DNA of 64,000 nucleotides, taken from NCBI GenBank assembly GCA_017397895.1, contig JAFQHP010000049.1:18461-82460 (forward strand). The letters run 5' to 3'. The notes beneath the pieces were generated by a model. The model was not told the origin of the DNA, did no database searches, and saw nothing but the letters and a program-made list of their open reading frames with translations. The DNA is from Clostridia bacterium (lineage in GTDB: Bacteria > Bacillota > Clostridia > Christensenellales > Aristaeellaceae). This document shows, piece after piece, positions 18,183 to 25,915 of this stretch. Each line of letters opens with the position of its first letter. Positions within the stretch are counted from its first letter, which is position 1. A program made the translations under genes and the position numbers.

Positions 18183-19040
18183 TTATTGGTCTGAGCATCC
18201 TGCGATCCGCCTGTACTCCCCCGGCGTGCAGCTGACATACCCGCGAAACTGCCGGTTGAAGTTGGACAGATTGCGGAAGCCACATGCAAAGGCGATCTCC
18301 GCCACGCTCTTTGCCGTGTCTGTCAGCAGGTGGCAGGCCCGCCTGATCCGCAGCTGGTTGATGTATTCGATGGCACCCACGCCAGCGGCCTTTTTGAACT
18401 GCCCCATGAAGTAGCTCTTGCTCAGGTGGGTGATCTGTGCCAGCGTGTCAATGGAGATGCTTTCCGCCAGGTTGGCGTGAATGTATTCAATAGCCGGGCG
18501 GATCAACTCGCTGGCGGCTGTGCGGCTATCCGCCTGCGGGATGATGGCTCCCTGCGCTTCCATCAGCCACAGAAGGCGCAGCATTTCGCTTTTCAACAGC
18601 AGGTCGGCATGGGGCGTTCCGGCTCTGGCACCCATGAAGATGCGCTCCACAGTTTGCCGCATCGCATCATCCGCAGGGATGGGCATGGCGATGCGCCTTT
18701 CCCCGCTGACGAGGGGGCGGATGCATTCCACCGTGCTGCGGTCGTTGCAGGCGCTGCCCAGCAGCTCGCCGCTGAACACCAGCGTGTCATAGCGCTGCAT
18801 ATCGCCGCCGCTGGGGTAGATGGCATGGAGCATATTGGGCGGCAGGAGGATCACATCACCGGCATGGGTGATGAACCGCTCGTCGCCGCAGATAAACTCC
18901 GCGCTGCCGCTGATGACGTAGTTCAGCTCCAGCTCGCCATGCCAGTGCAGGGGGACGAACGGGAAATAGTCCGGGATGCTGCATTCGTAATAGGTGTAAG
19001 GCACCAGCACCGTGCTGTGCTGCCGTTTCTCTGCCAGCAT
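18183..19040 (-). CDS. AraC-family transcription regulator
   Basis: 285 aa from the ATG with GAGGTG four bases upstream; a longer in-frame reading to about 20.5 kb would run antisense to the GH13 gene and is rejected. The N-terminal cupin has HWHGELELNYVISG and GDVILLPPNMLHAI. The C-terminal double helix-turn-helix has SIDTLAQITHLSKSYFMGQF and the signature SVAEIAFACGFRNLSNFNRQ. It is divergent from the GH13 gene and likely controls it and the nearby hydrolases. Confidence 0.9.
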   Translation of the reverse strand: MLAEKRQHSTVLVPYTYYECSIPDYFPFVPLHWHGELELNYVISGSAEFICGDERFITHAGDVILLPPNMLHAIYPSGGDMQRYDTLVFSGELLGSACNDRSTVECIRPLVSGERRIAMPIPADDAMRQTVERIFMGARAGTPHADLLLKSEMLRLLWLMEAQGAIIPQADSRTAASELIRPAIEYIHANLAESISIDTLAQITHLSKSYFMGQFKKAAGVGAIEYINQLRIRRACHLLTDTAKSVAEIAFACGFRNLSNFNRQFRGYVSCTPGEYRRIAGCSDQ

Positions 19041-19112
19041 ATCGCACCTCAAAAAGTAGTATCGTATCAGAATACAGGAGAATATCAGGAGAAACCCTCG
19101 GTTCTGTATCGT

Positions 19113-19141
19113 ATTATACAGCACGAGAGCAGGCAGTGCAA
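19113..19141 (-). promoter_or_regulatory. promoter of the AraC regulator gene, with repeated operator-like words
   Basis: Minus strand TTGCAC, 17 bases, TATAAT. The word GTATCGTAT appears twice on the plus strand of this divergent region (about 19061 and 19107), one copy overlapping the -10 box. These are candidate binding sites for the regulator itself. Confidence 0.65.
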
Positions 19142-19172
19142 GCCTGCAAAAGAAGTGTAAAGGAGCATGACC

Positions 19173-20723
19173 ATGGAAGCAAACCAGCCCCAGTGGCTCG
19201 ACAACGCGATCTTCTACGAGATCTACCCCCAGTCCTTCAACGACACCAACGCCGACGGTATTGGCGATTTTCAGGGCATCATCGAAAAGCTGGATTACAT
19301 CCGCGAACTTGGCTGCAATGCGCTGTGGATCAACCCCTGCTTCAAGTCTCCCTTTGGCGATGCGGGCTACGACGTGGCAGATTTCTACTCCGTTGCGCCC
19401 CGCTACGGCACCAACGAGGATCTGAAGCGGCTGTTTGCCGAAGCACATCAACGGCATATGCACGTTCTGCTGGATCTGGTTCCCGGCCACACCTCCGTGG
19501 AGCACCCCTGGTTCAAGGAATCCATGAAGGCGGAGCGCAACGACTACACCGACCGCTATGTGTGGACGGATTCCGTTTGGGAGGAACCCCAGGGCATGGG
19601 CTGCATCCGCGGCATTTCCCAGCGGGATGGCTCCTGCGCCATCAACTTCTTCTCCAACCAGCCCGCGCTGAATTACGGCTTTCTGAATCCCACGCTGCCC
19701 TGGCAGCAACCCATGGACGCCCCCGGCCCCCGGGCCACGCTGGAGGAACTCAAAAACATCATGCGCTTCTGGCTCTCCATGGGCTGCGATGGCTTCCGGG
19801 TGGACATGGCGGGTTCGCTGGTCAAGCACGACCCCGACAGCCGCGGCACCATCCGGCTGTGGCAGGAGATCCGCGCCTTCCTGGACGAGGAATTCCCCGC
19901 AGCGGCCATGGTGTCCGAGTGGGGCGAGCCGGACAAGTCCCTGCAGGGCGGCTTCCACATGGACTTCCTGCTGCACTTCGGCCCCTCCCATTACAACGAT
20001 CTGTTCCGCTGCGCCGAACCCTTCTTCTCCCAGCGGGGCAAGGGCGATGTGTCCGCTTTCGTGCAGAAATATCTGGAGAATTACGAGAAGTCCCAGCGCA
20101 AGGGGCTGATCTGCATTCCCTCCGGCAACCACGACATGGACCGCCTCTCCCGCTCCATCCAGGGCGATAGCCTCAAAATTGCCTTTGCCTTCCTGCTGTC
20201 CATGCCCGGCGCGCCCTTCATCTACTATGGCGATGAGATCGGTATGCGCTACATTGAGAACATCCCCTCGGTGGAAGGCGGCTACAACCGCACCGGCTCC
20301 CGCTCGCCCATGCAGTGGGACAGCACAGTGAATGCGGGCTTCTCCGCCGCGCCTAAGGAGAAGCTGTACATCCGGCAGGACGAGAGCGCAGACCGCCCCA
20401 CCGCCGCTGCCCAGATGGCGGACGAAAACTCCCTGTACCATGAGATCAGGCGGCTGATCGCCGTCCGGCAGGCCCACACGGCGCTACAGAGCAAGGGCAA
20501 AATCGAGTTTGTTTATGCGGAAAAGGACGCCTATCCGCTGGCCTATCTGCGTAGCAGCGATGATGAGAGGATCCTTGTGGTAATCAACCCTGCAGATCGT
20601 GAGGTCAGCTTCGGCTGTACGCATGTGCCGAAGGAAAACCTCTACCGTTTTGGCGAGGAAATCGCCTGCAAGGATGGCATCATGACCGTTCCTGCGCAGA
20701 CGGTGGGCTGGTTCAGAGTATAG
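19173..20723 (+). CDS. GH13 alpha-amylase-family glycoside hydrolase
   Basis: 516 aa. The ATG at 19173 has AAGGAG seven bases upstream; the ATG six bases earlier is too close to it. The TIM-barrel motifs are present: region I DLVPGHTS (Gly-His in place of the usual Asn-His), region II GFRVD with nucleophile Asp211, region III SEWGEP with acid/base Glu249, and region IV GNHD at 318-321. The C-terminal beta domain is present. No signal peptide is seen, so it acts on imported oligosaccharides, like oligo-1,6-glucosidases. Its substrate is not certain. It is divergent from the AraC regulator. Confidence 0.88.
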   Translation: MEANQPQWLDNAIFYEIYPQSFNDTNADGIGDFQGIIEKLDYIRELGCNALWINPCFKSPFGDAGYDVADFYSVAPRYGTNEDLKRLFAEAHQRHMHVLLDLVPGHTSVEHPWFKESMKAERNDYTDRYVWTDSVWEEPQGMGCIRGISQRDGSCAINFFSNQPALNYGFLNPTLPWQQPMDAPGPRATLEELKNIMRFWLSMGCDGFRVDMAGSLVKHDPDSRGTIRLWQEIRAFLDEEFPAAAMVSEWGEPDKSLQGGFHMDFLLHFGPSHYNDLFRCAEPFFSQRGKGDVSAFVQKYLENYEKSQRKGLICIPSGNHDMDRLSRSIQGDSLKIAFAFLLSMPGAPFIYYGDEIGMRYIENIPSVEGGYNRTGSRSPMQWDSTVNAGFSAAPKEKLYIRQDESADRPTAAAQMADENSLYHEIRRLIAVRQAHTALQSKGKIEFVYAEKDAYPLAYLRSSDDERILVVINPADREVSFGCTHVPKENLYRFGEEIACKDGIMTVPAQTVGWFRV

Positions 20724-20725
20724 TC

Positions 20726-21070
20726 GTGCGAAACATGTTCTGCTTCACCCAACTCAAAATCCTTGCCCTGCAATTCGTCGTACAGCTCCTGCAGCGCGCC
20801 ATGGAAATGATCGGCGGCAAATGGAAGCTGTCCCTGCTTTGCTCCCTGATGGTGGACGGCTCCACCCGTTACAACGAACTGAAGCGTAAGATGAACGGTA
20901 TCTCCAACACCATGCTGGCCAAGCCCCTCAAGGAGATGGAGGGCGACGGCCTTGTCACCCGCACGGAATACATGGAGGTGCCCATCCGCGTGGAGTACGC
21001 CATCACCGAGAAGGCCAAGGCATTGGGGCCGATCCTGGTACAGCTGGCACAGTGGGCAGCGGAGATGTAA
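20726..21070 (+). CDS. HxlR-family helix-turn-helix regulator, odd N-terminus
   Basis: 114 aa from a GTG two bases after the GH13 stop, or 89 aa from the ATG at 20801. From MEMIGGKWKLSLLCSLMVDG onward it matches HxlR regulators (RYNELKRKMNGISNTML, LVTRTEYMEVPIRVEYAIT). The usual Cys-Pro lead-in is replaced by an unrelated stretch, so the N-terminus may have been lost or rebuilt when this gene was joined to the GH13 gene. HxlR proteins sense reactive or metabolic signals. The start is uncertain. Confidence 0.65.
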   Translation: MRNMFCFTQLKILALQFVVQLLQRAMEMIGGKWKLSLLCSLMVDGSTRYNELKRKMNGISNTMLAKPLKEMEGDGLVTRTEYMEVPIRVEYAITEKAKALGPILVQLAQWAAEM

Positions 21071-21091
21071 AGCACACCATACCATAACGAA

Positions 21092-21120
21092 AACAGGCAC
21101 ACCAATGCGGTGTGCCTGTT
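21092..21120. terminator. terminator between HxlR and GH92 genes
   Basis: AACAGGCACACC pairs with GGTGTGCCTGTT across a five-base loop. On the minus strand the stem is followed by TTTTCG, so it mainly ends the GH92 transcript. The two genes converge here. Confidence 0.8.
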
Positions 21121-21138
21121 GCTTTGCTGCAAGCTGTA

Positions 21139-23322
21139 TCATTTTCCCTTGGTGTAGTCCGCAGGTTCCGCGCCCATGTCAAACTCGAATACCGCACCGT
21201 CACGGATCATCTCATGGGTGAACATGGTGCTTTGCCACTCCTGCCCGTTGATGCGCACGGCCTGGATGTACTTATTCTCCGTGGACAGGTTGTTGGCACG
21301 GATGACGATCTCCTTGCCGCTGGGCATCTGGATAACCGTTTCATCGTACCGGGGGCTGGTAAGGTAGTACAGATTCTGCCCCGCATTGGGGAAGAAACCC
21401 ACGGAGGAGAAGATGTACCAGCTGCTCATGGCGCCGGAGTCATCGTTGCCGGGAGGGCCGTCCATGGTGAACAGATCCCGCAGTTTGTCGATGCTGTCGG
21501 TGATGAGCCAGGGCTTTTTCGTGTACGCAAAGAGGTACGAAGCCAGGAACGCCGGCTCGTTGCCGTAGTCCACAAGGCCGGTTTCGATGCCGTGCGTAAG
21601 ACGGCGGATGAACGCATCCTCGCCGCCGCATTTCTCGATCAGCGTGGGTACATCGTGGGGCACGAAGAAGGAATAGTTGTAAGAGGTAGCCTCATAGAAA
21701 TGCTTCACCCAGCTGCCCCAGTGCTGGCCGGGGTCGATCTCCACCCAGGTGCCATCGGAATTACGGGGGCAAATGAAGCCGGTGAACTCCTTGTACTTTG
21801 CATCGGGATTCCACAGGTTCTGCCAGTTGCGGCTGCGCTGGGTGTAGGCTTCGTAATCCGCTTTGCTTCCTAAGTTCTTCGCCATGGTGGCGGCGCAATG
21901 GTCGTTGTAGGATTGCTCCAGCGTGTAGGAGCAGGCCATCTGGCCGTACTCCGTACCGGGGATGGCATGGTCATCGGGGATGTAGCCCAAGCGATAGTAC
22001 GGCCCGTTGGGATCCGCCACCGGTGGCGCATAGCTGTACCAGCCGATGCGGTAGTTGTCCGCGTGGTTCTTCACCACCTGATAGGCCTTGTCCCAGTTGA
22101 TACCGGGAACGCCCTTCACATAAGCGTCGCAGACGATGTTGTCCACATCATCGCCGCCCTGCTCAGGGTTCATGTCCACACCGGCAACAAAGGTATCCCG
22201 CACATAGTCCGTCCTGGCATGGCGGGCAATAAAGCTGTTCACGGTCTTGGTCACCATGTCCGGCTTGATCAGCGTGTACAGGGGGTAGAGGGTGCGCCAG
22301 GTATCCCAGATGGCGTAGTGATCGTCGATCATGGGCACGTTGTCACCGTAGCCGGGGATATCGCCGCTGCGGTCACGGGGCATGCACATGGCGTGGTAGA
22401 TGGCGGTGTAGTGCTTCATCTTGTCCACGTCGGTCACGTGCTCGCCGTTGATCTGGATCTTCTGCAATTCCTTGTTCCACAGAGCCTTGGTTTCTTCACG
22501 GATGGCCTCGTAATCCCAATCGGGGATCTCCTTTTCCAGCCACATCTTTGCCTTTTCCATGCTGGTGAAGGACACACCGATCTTCACATGCACGTCTTCG
22601 TTTTCAGCAGTTTCAAAGCGCATAAAGCCGCCCACGCTCTCGTCTTTGGAGCGCAGGGTGTCCTTGAAAAAGCCGGTTTCGCCTTCGTGCAAGCCATTCG
22701 CATCATAGGTACCCATGACGGCAGGCTGCTTCTTGACCACGGCATAGAAATGCAGACCATGCGCTCCACCGAAGCCACCCTCGTACACACCGGAGCCGCT
22801 GAACACGGGATAGCCTTCGGCGTTAATCTCTGTATGCAGCACCACCTTGGAAGCGGAAATGCCGCTTTCGGTGTTCACGATGTTGGCCAGCAGCGGCACG
22901 CTGTGGGCCAGGTCGATGAGCAGGCTGGCATCCCTGGACGCAGGATAAGTGAACCGGTAGATGGAGGCATGTTCCGCCGGCGTCACAGCGCAGCGGATGC
23001 CGTAACGCTTCAGCAGCACGCTGTATTCACAGCAGGATGTGCACTCGTCCTCCGCCGCAGAGTCGTGTCCGGTGAAGCTTGTGTTCAGCCCGATCTGGGG
23101 CGACAGCAGGAACTGGCCGTACTTGCCGTAGCCCGTACCGCTGGCATGGATCTGGGAAAAGCCTCGGATGTCGTTCCCGGTAAAGTAGCCGGAATGCTGG
23201 CCGCCCTTGGTATCGGGGGCAGGGTTCGCCGACGCATTGGGCCGCTGGGGGCCGATGACGGTGTTGCCTTCATTGTCCACGCCGTAGCGCAGATTCACAT
23301 AGCGGGTCAGATCCGTCAACAT
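21139..23322 (-). CDS. GH92 exo-alpha-mannosidase
   Basis: 727 aa, typical GH92 length. GH92 enzymes are calcium-dependent, inverting exo-alpha-mannosidases acting on N-glycans and yeast mannan. Family motifs are GVDMNPEQGGDDVDN near residue 375 and GNDDSGAMSSWYIFSSVGFF near residue 632. The N-terminal beta-sandwich begins directly with LTDLTRYVNLRYGVDN, with no signal peptide, so the enzyme is intracellular. A ribosome site GGAG and a near-consensus promoter lie upstream. It is part of the sugar cargo of the sigK element. Confidence 0.92.
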   Translation of the reverse strand: MLTDLTRYVNLRYGVDNEGNTVIGPQRPNASANPAPDTKGGQHSGYFTGNDIRGFSQIHASGTGYGKYGQFLLSPQIGLNTSFTGHDSAAEDECTSCCEYSVLLKRYGIRCAVTPAEHASIYRFTYPASRDASLLIDLAHSVPLLANIVNTESGISASKVVLHTEINAEGYPVFSGSGVYEGGFGGAHGLHFYAVVKKQPAVMGTYDANGLHEGETGFFKDTLRSKDESVGGFMRFETAENEDVHVKIGVSFTSMEKAKMWLEKEIPDWDYEAIREETKALWNKELQKIQINGEHVTDVDKMKHYTAIYHAMCMPRDRSGDIPGYGDNVPMIDDHYAIWDTWRTLYPLYTLIKPDMVTKTVNSFIARHARTDYVRDTFVAGVDMNPEQGGDDVDNIVCDAYVKGVPGINWDKAYQVVKNHADNYRIGWYSYAPPVADPNGPYYRLGYIPDDHAIPGTEYGQMACSYTLEQSYNDHCAATMAKNLGSKADYEAYTQRSRNWQNLWNPDAKYKEFTGFICPRNSDGTWVEIDPGQHWGSWVKHFYEATSYNYSFFVPHDVPTLIEKCGGEDAFIRRLTHGIETGLVDYGNEPAFLASYLFAYTKKPWLITDSIDKLRDLFTMDGPPGNDDSGAMSSWYIFSSVGFFPNAGQNLYYLTSPRYDETVIQMPSGKEIVIRANNLSTENKYIQAVRINGQEWQSTMFTHEMIRDGAVFEFDMGAEPADYTKGK

Positions 23323-23359
23323 ATGTTTTCTCCTGTTTCTGAACGAATAATTTGCTTTT

Positions 23360-23388
23360 ATTATACAGTACCATCAGGAAGAATGCAA
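23360..23388 (-). promoter_or_regulatory. promoter of the GH92 gene
   Basis: Minus strand TTGCAT, 17 bases, TATAAT, about 35 bases before the start codon. Confidence 0.8.
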
Positions 23389-23452
23389 CATAACACGCCC
23401 CCTGTTCCTTGCGCATCCGTTTCCCCTGATTGTTCCATTCCTGTATTTGCTG

Positions 23453-23482
23453 TTGACATTTCTCCGGAAAATGTGGTATCGT
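23453..23482 (+). promoter_or_regulatory. promoter of the riboswitch-led operon
   Basis: TTGACA, 18 bases, TATCGT. The predicted transcript begins near 23490, just ahead of the riboswitch, leaving a leader of about 200 bases before the first gene. Confidence 0.75.
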
Positions 23483-23496
23483 AAACAGGTACATTC

Positions 23497-23662
23497 CGTG
23501 AGGGAGTAGCGAGCGCCTCTGGCGTAGCAAGTCAACATCCTGGCTCCGGCCTGGCTTGCTTCAAATTGCGAGACTCATCGTACAGCTGAAAGGCTATGCG
23601 TGGGTCGAAGTATGATCGTTTCATCACCCGGGCATGGCATTCAGCGCCGTGCCCGGGTTTTT
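23497..23662 (+). ncRNA. yybP-ykoY (manganese) riboswitch with terminator platform
   Basis: The aptamer shows the class pattern. P1 is GTGAG/CTCAT (23498-23502 with 23574-23578). The conserved loop is GGAGTAGC (23503-23510). A GTCAACAT segment is followed by a stem ending in CTGGC, and the second conserved loop is GCGAGA (23568-23573). The expression platform is a 12-bp stem, CCCGGGCATGGC with GCCGTGCCCGGG, followed by TTTTTG (to 23662). In this class Mn2+ binding normally favours read-through. It precedes an SRPBCC-like/ATC-hydrolase-like/membrane-protein operon, not the usual MntP, TerC-like or P-type ATPase gene. The class call is from memory of conserved bases. Confidence 0.78.
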
Positions 23663-23694
23663 GTTATCCTCAAACGACCGTGAAAGGAGATCAA

Positions 23695-24150
23695 ATGAAA
23701 CATCGGCTTGTCGTACGATCCGTCACACTCCCTGCAAACGTCAACACCATTTGGCCGAAGCTCTCCATGCTCAGCACATTGCAGCATATTGCCAGGCCCT
23801 ATGCCACCTTCCAGCCAGTTGACCGCTCCGACGATCTCAAATGGCAGCCGGGTGAAGTATACCGGTTCCGCTTCCGACTTTTCGGGGTGCTGCCCCTGGG
23901 CATCCACACCATCCGTGTGATGCGCTTTGACCAAGCCGCTGGCATCATCTACACAGAAGAATCCAATCCCCATGTGCCGGTGTGGAATCACAAAATCATC
24001 CTGACGGCCATCGATCATGACAGCACAGGATATACGGACGAAGTGGAGATCCACGCAGGCTGGAAAACGCCTTTCGTGTGCCTGTGGGCCAAGCTGTTTT
24101 ACGCCCACCGGCAAAGAAAATGGATCCGTCTGCTCCATGAACACAAATAA
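23695..24150 (+). CDS. SRPBCC-like small protein
   Basis: 151 aa from the ATG with AAAGGAGA five bases upstream; the upstream in-frame stretch is riboswitch sequence. The layout of one early helix, a string of strands (YRFRFRLFGVLPLGIHTIRV, GIIYTEESNPHVPVWNHKII) and a C-terminal helix suggests a START/SRPBCC-type ligand-binding fold. No catalytic residues are recognised. It is the first gene of the riboswitch-controlled operon. Confidence 0.6.
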   Translation: MKHRLVVRSVTLPANVNTIWPKLSMLSTLQHIARPYATFQPVDRSDDLKWQPGEVYRFRFRLFGVLPLGIHTIRVMRFDQAAGIIYTEESNPHVPVWNHKIILTAIDHDSTGYTDEVEIHAGWKTPFVCLWAKLFYAHRQRKWIRLLHEHK

Positions 24151-24165
24151 AGGAGAGTACAAACG

Positions 24166-24786
24166 ATGAAAACCGTCACCCCCGAAGCCTGTAAAAAGAT
24201 CATCCGCCGCAAGCCCATCACGAAAAGTCTGTACAATGGTTTTGTGGCCAACGGTTGGGAAGCCCACCTGCCTGCCGTGTATGACCGTGCCGCTTCCCTG
24301 TTTGCGGACAATGCCTCTGCCAGCCCTGCTCTGCAAATGCACCTGAACCAGCTGCTGCCCATGATCGCCCTGTATGAAAAGGCGGTGGAGATCACCGGAA
24401 GCGTGGAAGGGGCTTTGGCCTTCACGGAAAAATGGGCGTTCATCGAAACGGAAAAGAAGATGAAGTTCGCCCGGGGCCTGATGAAGCTGGGGCTTTACAA
24501 ACTGATGCCCTCCCTGTGCGGCAAAATGCTGGACAGGATGTTTGGCGAAGCAGCCGGTTTCAAATATCGCCTTGTGCCGGATGCCCCGAAATTCGCAGTG
24601 GATATGCTGCACTGCCCCTACTTTGAAACCTGCAAGAAGTACGGCTGTCCGGAGCTGACCCAGTTTTCCTGCCGTGCCGATGATATCACCTACGGCAACC
24701 TGCACAAAAATCTCGTCTGGGCCCGCACCCAGACCCTGGTCACCGGCGGCAGCTGCTGCGATTTCCGGCTGCACCTGAAAAAATGA
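24166..24786 (+). CDS. L-2-amino-thiazoline-4-carboxylate hydrolase-like protein (element copy)
   Basis: 206 aa. The cysteine-rich C-terminal half has the family pattern: CPYFETCKKYGCPEL, SCRADDITYG, then WARTQTLVTGGSCCDFRLH. The named enzyme of this family opens the L-ATC ring in bacterial cysteine formation; most clostridial members have unknown roles. A close paralog (about 70% identical by eye) lies outside the element at 29.9-30.6 kb, also followed by a membrane protein of the same type. The stop overlaps an upstream ATG of the next gene. Confidence 0.75.
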   Translation: MKTVTPEACKKIIRRKPITKSLYNGFVANGWEAHLPAVYDRAASLFADNASASPALQMHLNQLLPMIALYEKAVEITGSVEGALAFTEKWAFIETEKKMKFARGLMKLGLYKLMPSLCGKMLDRMFGEAAGFKYRLVPDAPKFAVDMLHCPYFETCKKYGCPELTQFSCRADDITYGNLHKNLVWARTQTLVTGGSCCDFRLHLKK

Positions 24787-24800
24787 TTGGAGGAGTACCC

Positions 24801-25493
24801 ATGGACACGAAAGCATACGCCAACATACGAAAACTGCTGATCATCGGCCTGATCGCCTCCATCGTTACGGTGCTTGGCGGCGAGCTGACCATCGGTTGGG
24901 TGGAATACCCCAGGGTGGAGAATGACCTCACCGGCATGATGGGCATGATGCTGGGCAGCGCCAACCTGTCGCTGTGGCAGCTGGCCTGCGGCGTGCTCTT
25001 TGGCGGTATCGGTATTCCGCTGCAGTATTACGGCTTCAAGGCCACCGCGCAGCTGGTGGAAAAGGGTGGCAGCAAAAGGGCTGCGAAGCTCATCCATGTG
25101 GGCGCTGCGGCTACCGCAGGGCTGGGCGGCATCGTTCATGTGATCTGCATTGCTCTGATGTTCCTGTGCCGCATGGTGGATTTCTCCGCGGGTGGCATCC
25201 CCCAGCCGCTGTGGGACTTCACCCTCTGGCTGGTGCTGCCCATCTGCGTGGCATTTATGCCCATGTACTACACCATGACCATCGCCCTGTTCGTGACGGT
25301 TGTTCGCGGCAAAACCTGCCTGCCCCGCTGGGCTGCGGTGTTCAATCCGCTGACGGGCACGCTGGTGATCAACGCCCTGCCCATGCTCCTGCCGGCCTCC
25401 GCGCTGGTCAACGCCCTGGGTATGGCTAACATGGGCATTGGGTCAGTGCTGACCTTCGCAGGCATCCTGACTGTGATGAAAAAAGCTAAATAA
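24801..25493 (+). CDS. multi-spanning membrane protein, DUF6796-like (element copy)
   Basis: 230 aa from the ATG preceded by GGAGGAG. Six or so membrane segments are visible, including LLIIGLIASIVTVLGGELTI near the start and FTLWLVLPICVAFMPMYYTM in the middle. It resembles the gene at 30.6-31.2 kb in length, topology and the segments 'Lys-Thr-Cys-Leu-Pro-x-Trp-Ala' and 'His-x-x-Cys'. I place it with DUF6796-type proteins with limited confidence. Control by a Mn riboswitch suggests a link to metal stress or metal transport. Confidence 0.6.
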   Translation: MDTKAYANIRKLLIIGLIASIVTVLGGELTIGWVEYPRVENDLTGMMGMMLGSANLSLWQLACGVLFGGIGIPLQYYGFKATAQLVEKGGSKRAAKLIHVGAAATAGLGGIVHVICIALMFLCRMVDFSAGGIPQPLWDFTLWLVLPICVAFMPMYYTMTIALFVTVVRGKTCLPRWAAVFNPLTGTLVINALPMLLPASALVNALGMANMGIGSVLTFAGILTVMKKAK

Positions 25494-25507
25494 CGCAACC
25501 GTAACGT

Positions 25508-25554
25508 AAAGGGAAACGGAGCTTACCCCTGTGGAAAGCTCCGTTTCCCTTTTT
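25508..25554. terminator. bidirectional terminator
   Basis: AAAGGGAAACGGAGCTT pairs with AAGCTCCGTTTCCCTTT, a long stem followed by T on one side and preceded by A on the other. It separates the riboswitch operon from the convergent winged-helix/parB operon. Confidence 0.92.
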
Positions 25555-25571
25555 GATTCGATACGATTAGA

Positions 25572-25898
25572 TTATTCTTTCTTTGATGGTAGCAACATGG
25601 TCTCTTTCGGCATCTCGTAGATGTTGTACTCCACATAGGATCTGCCGTTTGCGCCGGTTTTGCGGATGCGTTCCAGATAGCCCATGCTCTCCAGCTCCCG
25701 CATGGTGCTGCGGATGGCGTCGGGACCATCCGGCATGATCTTACTGAGCCCTGCCACGGAGAACCGCCAGTTGGGCGGCAAGTCCATCAGGACGGCCATG
25801 AGGCCCTTGGCTCTCAGGGACAGTTCCTTGTTGCGGGTGGAGTGGTTGCTCATGCTCACGAAGGATTTCCGAGGGTTGTTGCTGCGATAGACAGGCAT
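25572..25898 (-). CDS. RepA-N-type winged-helix protein
   Basis: 108 aa. The sequence FVSMSNHSTRNKELSLRAKG then LMAVLMDLPPNWRFSVAGLS with a following IRSTMRELESMGYLER matches the N-terminal DNA-binding domain of plasmid and integrative-element replication initiators. It lacks the C-terminal part of a full initiator, so it may be a regulator or a trimmed replication protein. It follows parB by 17 bases and is transcribed with it. Confidence 0.75.
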   Translation of the reverse strand: MPVYRSNNPRKSFVSMSNHSTRNKELSLRAKGLMAVLMDLPPNWRFSVAGLSKIMPDGPDAIRSTMRELESMGYLERIRKTGANGRSYVEYNIYEMPKETMLLPSKKE

Positions 25899-25915
25899 CG
25901 TGATGATCCTTTCAA

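Noticed and set aside
18183..20477. A 764-codon minus-strand frame extending the AraC gene to the right
   Set aside because: The extra 479 codons run antisense through the GH13 gene and lack motifs; the AraC cupin starts at the ATG at 19040 with its own ribosome site and promoter.
20642..21142. 166-codon minus-strand frame opposite the HxlR-like gene
   Set aside because: Part of it reads like a protein tail, but most is antisense to GH13 and HxlR sequence; kept only as a hint of a gene junction.
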